DNA of 25,644 nt from positions 1 to 25,644 of the forward strand of contig NWQM01000006.1 of assembly GCA_002798195.1 (NCBI GenBank), given 5' to 3'. Shown piece after piece: positions 23,215 to 25,644 of the stretch. The notes below the pieces were generated by a model, which searched no databases, had not been told where the DNA came from, and saw only the letters and a program-made list of their open reading frames with translations. The first letter of the stretch is position 1, and every line of letters starts with the position of its first letter. The translations under genes were made by a program, and so were the position numbers. Source of the stretch: Lysobacteraceae bacterium NML03-0222. Lineage in GTDB: Bacteria > Pseudomonadota > Gammaproteobacteria > Xanthomonadales > Xanthomonadaceae.

Positions 23215-24099
23215 ATGTCCATCAAAACACTTCGTGTTGCCCTGATTCAGGAAAAAAACCACGGTGACGCCGCCGCCAACCTGGCCGTCATCGAAAACCG
23301 CGTAGCCGAAGCGGCCAAACAGGGCGCCAAGCTGGTGCTTTTGCAGGAGCTGCACAACGGCGCCTATTTCTGCCAGCACGAATCAGTGGACGAATTTGAC
23401 CTGGCCGAAACCATCCCCGGCCCGTCCACCGAGCGTCTTGGCAAGCTCGCCCAACAACATGGCGTAGTGCTGGTCAGCTCGCTGTTCGAAAAGCGCGCCA
23501 CCGGCCTGTATCACAACACCGCCGTGGTGTTCGATACCGATGGCCGCATGGCCGGCAAGTACCGCAAGATGCACATCCCCGATGACCCGGGCTTTTACGA
23601 AAAGTTCTACTTCACCCCCGGAGACTTGGGCTTCCAGCCGATTGAAACCTCCATTGGCCGCCTTGGAGTACTGGTGTGCTGGGATCAGTGGTATCCAGAA
23701 GCGGCTCGGCTGATGGCGCTGGCCGGCGCTGACCTTTTGCTCTATCCCACGGCGATTGGCTGGGATCCCGATGATGATGAGGCCGAGAAAACCCGCCAGC
23801 GCGATGCCTGGGTGCTGTCGCATCGCGGCCATGCCGTTGCCAATGGCCTGCCGGTGCTGTCCTGCAACCGGGTCGGTCATGAGGCCTCGCCGCTGGGCGC
23901 TTCCGGCATCGATTTCTGGGGCAATTCCATCGTGCTGGGGCCACAGGGCGAAATCATCGCCGAGGCCGGCGTTGACGCCACCATTCTGTACGCCGACGTG
24001 GACATGCAGCGCAGCGAGCACGTGCGCCGCATCTGGCCGTTCCTGCGCGACCGGCGTATCGATGCCTATGGCGATCTGACCCTGCGCTACCGCGACTAA
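23215..24099 (+). CDS. aguB: N-carbamoylputrescine amidase
   Basis: AguB hydrolyses N-carbamoylputrescine to putrescine, carbon dioxide and ammonia, completing the agmatine pathway begun by the preceding gene. The 294-residue protein belongs to the nitrilase superfamily. Its catalytic triad is visible: Glu45 in L-L-Q-E-L-H-N-G, Lys118 in Y-R-K-M-H-I-P-D-D-P and Cys155 in V-L-V-C-W-D-Q-W-Y-P-E-A-A-R. The family signature H-N-G-A-Y-F-C-Q, and G-F-Y-E-K-F-Y-F-T-P-G-D after the Lys, are specific for the AguB group. The start at ATG 23215 follows the aguA stop by 23 bases; a TraB-family gene follows five bases after its stop, so the three genes are probably one transcript. Confidence 0.96.
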   Translation: MSIKTLRVALIQEKNHGDAAANLAVIENRVAEAAKQGAKLVLLQELHNGAYFCQHESVDEFDLAETIPGPSTERLGKLAQQHGVVLVSSLFEKRATGLYHNTAVVFDTDGRMAGKYRKMHIPDDPGFYEKFYFTPGDLGFQPIETSIGRLGVLVCWDQWYPEAARLMALAGADLLLYPTAIGWDPDDDEAEKTRQRDAWVLSHRGHAVANGLPVLSCNRVGHEASPLGASGIDFWGNSIVLGPQGEIIAEAGVDATILYADVDMQRSEHVRRIWPFLRDRRIDAYGDLTLRYRD

Positions 24100-24104
24100 C
24101 TGCC

Positions 24105-25304
24105 ATGCAAACGGACTTTGACTGGCGCAGCCAGCCGCATACCGTCATCGAGCGCGATGGCGTGCACTACACCCTGCTCGGTACCGCCCATGTTTCCCAG
24201 GCCAGTGTCGATGCGGTCAAAGCCGCAATTGCCAGCGGCGAATTCGATGCCGTGGCCGTCGAACTGGATGAGCAGCGGCATACGGCGATGAATGACCCCG
24301 AGCAACTGGCTCGGCTCGATATCGTCAAAGTCATCCGCGAAAACCGCATCCCGATGTTCGCTGCCAATCTCGGCCTTGCCGCCTACCAGCGCCGTCTGGC
24401 CGAACAGCTGGGCATTGAGCCGGGCGCTGAGCTCAAGGCCGCCGCACAAGATGCCAAGGCACATGGCCTGCCCATGCACCTGATTGACCGCGATGTCGGT
24501 CTGACCTTCAAGCGCGCCGCCGAACGCCTTGGCTGGTGGCAGCGCCTGAAACTTGGCAGTGGCATTCTGGCCTCGCTTATCGTCAACGAAAAAGTCGAAG
24601 ACGATGCCATCGAAAAGCTGAAACAGGGCGACATGCTCGAAGCAAGCTTCAGCGAGTTTGCCAGCGACAGCCCGGCCCTGTATGACACGGTAATTGCCGA
24701 GCGCGATGCCTGGATGGCGGCACGCCTGCGCGAAAGCGCAGGAGATGCCCGTCATGTGCTGGCAGTCATTGGCGCAGGCCACTTGGCCGGCACCGCCAAG
24801 CATCTGCAAGAGAGCACAGACACTCCGACTGACATCCTTGCCAGGCTCGCCAAACTCAAACCCAAATCGGGCATCCCCTGGTTCACGATTTTTCTTGCCG
24901 TATTCGTGCTCGGCGGCTTTGCCTTAGGGTTCTGGCAAGGCGGACTGGATGTGGGCAGCGAGCTTGTGCTGTATTGGCTGGCACTGACCGCAGGACTTGG
25001 CGCCTTGGGCTGCATTGCCGCAGGCGGGCACCCATTGAGCGTGCTGGCAGCAGCGCTGTCCTCACCAATCACCCCCCTGCACCCGGCATTGGCTTCGGGC
25101 ATGCTCAGCGCACTGGCTGAAGCGGGACTGCGCAAGCCCACCTATGCCGACTTCCTGGCACTGCGCGATGACATCAGCTCGCTACGCGGGGTATACCGCA
25201 ACCGCGTTGCCCGCATCATGCTGGTGTTCTTCCTCACCAACCTCGGCACTGCCCTCGGCGTGTGGCTGGGCGGCGCCAAGATGTTGGGGCGGCTGATGAG
25301 CTGA
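24105..25304 (+). CDS. TraB/PrgY-family membrane protein
   Basis: The 399-residue protein belongs to the TraB/PrgY family, related to the Tiki and EreA folds. PrgY of enterococci limits pheromone activity; the chromosomal proteobacterial members have no settled role. The conserved G-T-A-H-V-S motif is at 26-31, followed by A-V-E-L-D-E-Q-R-H and later V-I-G-A-G-H-L-A-G. These contain the Gly-x-x-His and Glu residues thought to form a metal-dependent active site. C-terminal membrane segments lie at about 258-278, 285-305 and 369-388, with a G-L-R-K-P-T-Y-A-D-F segment between. It starts five bases after aguB, so it is likely co-transcribed with the polyamine genes, though a functional link is only inferred. 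Confidence 0.9.
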   Translation: MQTDFDWRSQPHTVIERDGVHYTLLGTAHVSQASVDAVKAAIASGEFDAVAVELDEQRHTAMNDPEQLARLDIVKVIRENRIPMFAANLGLAAYQRRLAEQLGIEPGAELKAAAQDAKAHGLPMHLIDRDVGLTFKRAAERLGWWQRLKLGSGILASLIVNEKVEDDAIEKLKQGDMLEASFSEFASDSPALYDTVIAERDAWMAARLRESAGDARHVLAVIGAGHLAGTAKHLQESTDTPTDILARLAKLKPKSGIPWFTIFLAVFVLGGFALGFWQGGLDVGSELVLYWLALTAGLGALGCIAAGGHPLSVLAAALSSPITPLHPALASGMLSALAEAGLRKPTYADFLALRDDISSLRGVYRNRVARIMLVFFLTNLGTALGVWLGGAKMLGRLMS

Positions 25305-25517
25305 GCCTGCGCACGCCAAGCGTAGAGCCGCCTACTGAATCATCCAGCACACGACTCACAAAGCCCATCAACGCATGGGCTTGCATAAACATCGTCAGTT
25401 TGTCATCGACTTTTTCAGCGCACTTGATGTGCGCTGGCCTTCTGCGCACATGCAAGTCACAACAGAGCCGCATTTTGCAATCTGCTCTACAACTGAGCAA
25501 ACAAAACCCCGGCACTG
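25305..25517. other. Intergenic region without a recognised gene
   Basis: This stretch between the TraB-family gene and the right-hand insertion sequence holds two stem-loops: AAGCCCAT/ATGGGCTT near 25359-25382 and CAGCGCAC/GTGCGCTG (25416-25436). Neither has a proper U-tract on its 3' side. Short open readings here have no family resemblance. Confidence 0.5.
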
Positions 25518-25644
25518 TGAACTGACCCCCAAAATCTGGACGGTTACGGGTTAAGTGTTCGAGGCCTGAGTCCGGTACTGCACCGGGCTCAGGCCTTTGA
25601 GTTTTGTCCTGATGCGTTCGTGGTTGTAGTAGTCAATATATTGG
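25518..25644 (-). mobile_element. IS3-family (IS150 group) insertion sequence, 3' end only
   Basis: The terminal inverted repeat starts at 25518 and reads TGAACTGACCCCCAAAATCT, then GGACGG, on the plus strand. The end of OrfB, read leftward, lies just inside. The rest of the element is beyond the window. This tip matches the one at 373 at 21 of the first 25 positions, as expected for the two ends of one IS type. Confidence 0.85.
25551..25644 (-). CDS. IS150-type transposase OrfB, partial (last 30 residues)
   Basis: This is the C-terminal end of an IS3-family DDE transposase (rve integrase core). The visible residues include Y-I-D-Y-Y-N-H-E-R-I-R-T-K-L-K-G-L-S-P-V-Q-Y-R, the standard end of IS3-family OrfB: Y-N-x-x-R after the catalytic Glu helix, and L-x-x-x-S-P-x-x-Y-R at the end. 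The stop TAA is at 25551-25553, 33 bases inside the element's tip. The DDE residues lie outside the window. Confidence 0.88.
   Translation of the reverse strand, partial: QYIDYYNHERIRTKLKGLSPVQYRTQASNT

Noticed and set aside
25416..25436. Stem-loop CAGCGCAC/GTGCGCTG as a terminator for the TraB-family gene
   Set aside because: The T-run is on its 5' side for plus-strand transcripts, and the minus strand has A's after it, so neither direction gives a U-tract.
25234..25515. Minus-strand open reading frame of 93 codons behind the TraB-family gene
   Set aside because: It overlaps the end of the TraB-family gene, has no ribosome-binding site and resembles no family.
1..25644. The two flanking IS ends as a composite transposon carrying the 25 kb between them
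   Set aside because: The interval consists of core chromosomal genes, with no passenger or resistance genes. Repeat-limited assembly or ordinary IS copies explain it better.

Overview
The window looks like a piece of a gammaproteobacterial chromosome with moderately high GC, most likely Lysobacterales (Xanthomonadaceae and relatives). This is inferred from gene content and family resemblance: a FimX-type degenerate c-di-GMP protein, a ubiG-gph-linked operon, the agmatine deiminase / N-carbamoylputrescine amidase pair, EF-P with EpmB, and a THX ribosomal protein. No rRNA or tRNA gene is visible to confirm the lineage. Nearly all of it is coding, and no stretch over 300 bases lacks a gene. Both ends lie inside IS3-family (IS150 group) insertion sequences read leftward. 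This suggests a contig that ends in repeats, with chromosomal core genes between them.

Layout: 1-373 is the 5' end of an IS with the start of its OrfA. 407-3668 is the yajC-secD-secF operon on the minus strand (Sec translocon accessory complex). 3739-6434 holds rpsO and pnp on the minus strand, each followed by a strong terminator; rpsO has a good sigma70 promoter and a structured leader. 6483-9359 is a tight minus-strand operon: ubiG, gph, a squalene/phytoene synthase-like protein and folE2. 9448-10266 is an unrecognised plus-strand gene. 10364-11692 encodes an MtaD-type deaminase. 11772-13430 is the divergent pair efp / epmB. 13514-15577 encodes a FimX-like REC-PAS-GGDEF-EAL protein with degenerate signature motifs. 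15688-17573 is the divergent pair htpX / gluQ. 17613-18353 encodes an acetoacetyl-CoA reductase.

18427-21535 holds the THX ribosomal protein, a MerC-family membrane protein and, divergently, a TonB-dependent receptor with a long His-rich loop (ZnuD-like, probably zinc). 21770-25304 is a plus-strand run: a small exported BamE-like protein, agmatine deiminase, N-carbamoylputrescine amidase (agmatine to putrescine) and a TraB-family membrane protein. 25518-25644 is the 3' end of another IS150-group element.

Functional themes are protein export, RNA decay and translation (YajC/SecDF, PNPase, S15, EF-P/EpmB, GluQ-RS, THX), cofactor synthesis (ubiquinone, folate), polyamine synthesis, and a possible zinc-limitation set (FolE2, MerC-like protein, His-rich receptor). 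I found no defence system, CRISPR array, prophage or clearly undescribed multi-gene system. The best leads are the probable zinc-uptake locus, the squalene-synthase-like protein in the ubiG/folE2 operon, the structured rpsO leader, the unknown gene at 9448-10266 and the IS-bounded rearranged context of the core genes.
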